The position numbers and the translations under genes are program-made. From G958296245 sp965262055 (GTDB lineage Bacteria > Chloroflexota > Dehalococcoidia > Lucifugimonadales > G958296245), in contig CBDHEI010000002.1 in assembly GCA_965262055.1 (NCBI GenBank), positions 744,001-808,000 on the forward strand: a stretch of 64,000 nt of DNA, given 5' to 3'. Of this stretch, positions 61,632 through 64,000 are shown piece after piece. How positions within the stretch are numbered: position 1 is the stretch's first letter; every line of letters starts with the position of its first letter. The notes under the pieces are model-generated. The model saw only the letters and a program-made list of their open reading frames with translations. It did no database searches and was not told where the DNA came from.

Positions 61632-63116
61632 TTGGTTACAGATCAGCAGGTAGTGCTACTGAGGCAGAAGCTAATGGAAGGCAAGAGTCAACAAGGGGCG
61701 GCAGCAGCATCTGGTATGAGCGTGCGGACGGCGCGGACGTGGCAGCGAGGCAGGCTGCCGTCGGAGAGGAAGGGCAAGCGGAGGTGGCGAACCCGACCGG
61801 ACCCGTTCGCCGGGGTGTGGGCCGAGGAGGTCGAGCCCCTTCTGCGGAGCGACGTTGAGGGAGCGCTGAAGGCGACGACTATTCTGGAGTGGCTCGACGA
61901 GCGGCATCCCGGCCGGTTCAGTGTGTCGCAGTTGCGGACGCTGCAGCGTCGCCTTCGTGACTGGCGAGCGCTGTCCGGGCCGGACCGAGAGGTGTTCTTC
62001 GAGCAGGAGCATCCGCCCGGTCGCGAGGCTCAGGTGGACTTCACTCACTGCGGCGAGCTCGGGGTGACGGTCGGCGGCGAGCCGTTCGGTCATCTGCTGT
62101 TCCACTTCGTGCTAAGCCATTCGGGATGGCGGTACGTGGACGTTGCCTACGGTGAGACGTTCGCGGCGCTGGTTAAGGGTATGCAGGGAGCGCTGTGGGA
62201 GTTGGGCGGTGTGCCGGAGGTGGTACGGACCGACAACCTTTCGGCAGCCACACACGAGTTGAAGGGGAGCGGAGGGCGCGCTCTGAACGAGCGGTATGCA
62301 GCGGTGCTGGCGCACTACGGGCTGCGGTCTACGAGGACGAACCCGAGGTCATCACACGAGAACGGCGTGGCCGAGCAGGGCCACCATCGGCTCAAGGGCG
62401 CGCTAGGCCAGGCGCTGATCCTGCGCGGCAGCCGGGACTTCCGGTCGGTGGAAGCGTACATCTCGTTCGTACGGCAGGTGGCAGACAAGCGCAACAGGTT
62501 GGTCGGGGCGAAGCTGGAGCATGAGCGGCGCTGCCTTCGGCCGCTGCCGCCTGCGCCGGTGCCCGAGTACGTTACATACCGGACGAAGGTGCGTAAATGG
62601 AGCACGGTCCGGGTAGCCAACCGCACGTACACGGTGCCGTCCCGGCTGATAGGTATGGAGGTGGAGGTCCGGCAGTACGCCGATCACCTGGAGGTCTACT
62701 ACAAGGGCAGTCCGGTCGAGCGGATGGATCGAGTGCATGGCGCTGGGGAGGCCGACATAGACTACCGCCACGTCATCGGCTCCCTGGTGCGCAAGCCCGG
62801 TGCGTTCGCGCGTTACCGGTACAGAGAGCAGATGTTCCCCACCGGGACCTTCCGCTTGGCATACGATGCCCTGCGGGAGTGGAGGGGCGAACGCGCCGAC
62901 GTGGACTACGTACGCATCCTGCACCTAGCCGCCACGACCATGGAGTCGGAGGTGGACCGGGCCCTGGGGCTGCTGCTCGAGGCGGGCACGCCCTTCGACT
63001 ACGCGGCGGTGCGGGAGCTGGCGGCCCCGGCCCTGCCACAGATCCCTGAGCTGGCCTCGCCCAGGGTGGTGGACCTGAGGGTCTACGACGGTCTGCTTGC
63101 GGCGGGTGTGCGATGA
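61632..63116 (+). CDS. istA: IS21-family transposase IstA
   Basis: 494 residues from a TTG after GGAGGTACCGGA. N-terminal HTH (KSQQGAAAASGMSVRTARTWQRG), DDE core with AQVDFTHCGELGV (Asp), EVVRTDNLSAATHEL (Asp) and RSSHENGVAEQGHHRLK (Glu), and the C-terminal beta domain (RTYTVPSRLIGMEVEVR). Overlaps istB by 4 bases. Confidence 0.92.
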   Translation: MVTDQQVVLLRQKLMEGKSQQGAAAASGMSVRTARTWQRGRLPSERKGKRRWRTRPDPFAGVWAEEVEPLLRSDVEGALKATTILEWLDERHPGRFSVSQLRTLQRRLRDWRALSGPDREVFFEQEHPPGREAQVDFTHCGELGVTVGGEPFGHLLFHFVLSHSGWRYVDVAYGETFAALVKGMQGALWELGGVPEVVRTDNLSAATHELKGSGGRALNERYAAVLAHYGLRSTRTNPRSSHENGVAEQGHHRLKGALGQALILRGSRDFRSVEAYISFVRQVADKRNRLVGAKLEHERRCLRPLPPAPVPEYVTYRTKVRKWSTVRVANRTYTVPSRLIGMEVEVRQYADHLEVYYKGSPVERMDRVHGAGEADIDYRHVIGSLVRKPGAFARYRYREQMFPTGTFRLAYDALREWRGERADVDYVRILHLAATTMESEVDRALGLLLEAGTPFDYAAVRELAAPALPQIPELASPRVVDLRVYDGLLAAGVR

Positions 63117-63898
63117 GCATGGGCAGGGTCTCCTCGAACGGAGTGAAGGAACGGATCGGCCAGCTGTGCAGCGAGTTCAAACTGCCCACGGTGGGAGCGG
63201 AGGCAGGCCCCCGGTTCACCGCAGCCGGTCACACGGACGCCCTCGTCACCCTTGTGGAGGTGTTGGAGCAGGAAACCGAGGACCGCCGGCAGAGGCGCAT
63301 CATCCGCATCAGACGAGCATCCAGGCTGCCCGTCGGCAAGACGTGGGACACCTTCGAGCACGACAGGGTGCCGGTGGCGCTCAGGCAGCAGCTCGACGAG
63401 CTGGCCGATGGGAGCTTCGTCGAGAGAGGCGTCAATGTCCTGGCTTTCGGACTGCCCGGCACCGGCAAGACCCACGCCATGTGTGCCATAGGCCACCGGC
63501 TGGTTGAGTCGGGCAGATCGGTCCTGTTCACACCTGCCTACCGGCTGGTCCAGGACATGCTGGCGGCCAAACGAGACCTCGACCTGCCGCGCATGCTCCG
63601 CAAGCTCGACAACATCGACTTCCTGCTCATCGACGACCTCGGCTACCTACCCCAGGGAGCCGAGGAGGCCGAGGTCTTGTTCACCCTCATAGCCGAGCGA
63701 TACGAACGCCGCTCTCTGGGCATCACCTCCAACCTCGTCTTCTCACAGTGGGAGAAGGTCTTCGCCAACCCTATGGCCACTGCAGCTGCCATTGACAGGA
63801 TCGTCCACCACTCGGCCATCTTGGAGTTCGACGTCCCAAGCTATCGGACCGGGGCAGCTCAGAAGCGTCTTCAACAGGAGGTCTACCGGCAAAAATAA
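63113..63898 (+). CDS. istB: IS21-family helper ATPase IstB
   Basis: 261 residues. Walker A AFGLPGTGKTHAMCAIGH, Walker B NIDFLLIDDLGYLPQGAEEAE and sensor SLGITSNLVFSQWEKVF fit the AAA+ helper of IS21 transposition; ends with DRIVHHSAILEFDVPSYR. Coupled to istA by an ATGA overlap. Confidence 0.92.
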   Translation: MSMGRVSSNGVKERIGQLCSEFKLPTVGAEAGPRFTAAGHTDALVTLVEVLEQETEDRRQRRIIRIRRASRLPVGKTWDTFEHDRVPVALRQQLDELADGSFVERGVNVLAFGLPGTGKTHAMCAIGHRLVESGRSVLFTPAYRLVQDMLAAKRDLDLPRMLRKLDNIDFLLIDDLGYLPQGAEEAEVLFTLIAERYERRSLGITSNLVFSQWEKVFANPMATAAAIDRIVHHSAILEFDVPSYRTGAAQKRLQQEVYRQK

Positions 63899-63934
63899 TA
63901 GACGCACACCGGCAATAATAGTTGACGCCGATCA

Positions 63935-64000
63935 CCCGATCCTCCCAGACACCTCCGCATCCATGATCCCTTCTACCAGCACTCTCAGTGCCTCCCGTAG
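63935..64000 (-). pseudogene. IS256-family transposase, N-terminal part (cut by window end)
   Basis: Minus-strand reading REALRVLVEGIMDAEVSGRIG is the N-terminal block of IS256 transposases and continues the part at 60460-61545 once the IS21 element is removed. The start lies beyond the window. Confidence 0.8.

Larger units (their letters stand above)
61546..63934 (+). mobile_element. IS21-family insertion sequence inside an IS256 element
   Basis: Ends tgatcagcgacaattac (61546) and the approximate mirror ending ...gcgtcaac-type sequence at 63934 (TGATC...GATCA), with inner repeats gccggtagacgctgactatt and cggcaataatagttgacg. CCGAT stands on both sides (61541-61545 and 63936-63940, with one stray C), a probable target duplication. 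It carries complete istA and istB genes. Confidence 0.85.

Noticed and set aside
11098..64000. A 23S or 5S rRNA gene following tRNA-Ala
   Set aside because: No conserved 23S or 5S blocks were seen anywhere downstream in the window.

Overview
The window reads as a piece of a GC-rich bacterial chromosome, most likely Chloroflexota (Dehalococcoidia/SAR202-like). I base this on the look of the 16S rRNA gene, the LPSTG-anchored and dockerin-like cell-surface proteins, and the low-redundancy alaS-ruvX-aroE cluster; it is an impression from recall, not a phylogeny. Ribosome binding sites are GGAGG-type and match the 16S 3' end (CACCTCC).

Region 1 (1-11097) is chromosomal core. It holds a minus-strand operon alaS-ruvX-aroE, an MFS transporter, an intact-looking IS1380-family insertion with clean 5-bp target duplications, a ketopantoate-reductase-like gene, then a 16S rRNA gene with a textbook sigma70 promoter followed by tRNA-Ala(UGC). 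No 23S rRNA follows: directly after the tRNA CCA end comes a large serine integrase on the minus strand whose reading frame runs back through the tRNA gene.

Region 2 (11098 to about 50.5 kb, right end unresolved) looks like an integrative element. From left to right: integrase plus ribbon-helix-helix protein; XRE repressor plus ImmA/IrrE-like gene facing an array of small HTH proteins; a wrecked IS5-type element split by a second TIR-bounded element with its own three small genes; a TPR-PIN pair; a minus-strand conjugation block (replication-relaxation protein, VirD4-type coupling ATPase, two VirB2-like pilins, a PrgI-fusion, VirB6-like protein) that lacks a recognisable VirB4; a control region rich in palindromes; then a long plus-strand cassette of DNA-processing genes (DnaG-like primase, Rad52, Cas4-like nuclease, SSB, RadC, DUF6094 methyltransferase, SNF2 helicase) whose genes are repeatedly separated by GC-rich hairpins.

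The cassette ends in a PRTRC-type gene set at 44.35-48.74 kb: protein C (ubiquitin-like), B (E2-like, with a catalytic-type cysteine), A (perfect JAMM metalloprotease motif), ThiF/E1 and an E-like tail protein, accompanied by DUF2958 and other small proteins. Together these make a complete candidate ubiquitin-like conjugation and deconjugation pathway carried on a mobile element. The PRTRC ParB and protein D partners were not found here.

Region 3 (about 50.5-57.9 kb) encodes two surface proteins: a frameshifted cadherin/Ig-like adhesin with a 2.05-kb internal tandem duplication and a dockerin-like C terminus, whose start is fused in frame to an S24 repressor; and a five-repeat protein ending in an LPSTG sortase signal, closed by a strong terminator. 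Region 4 (58-64 kb) is a graveyard of mobile DNA: an IstB remnant, a P4-type tyrosine integrase with an AlpA-type excisionase, and an IS256 transposase split by a complete IS21-type element.
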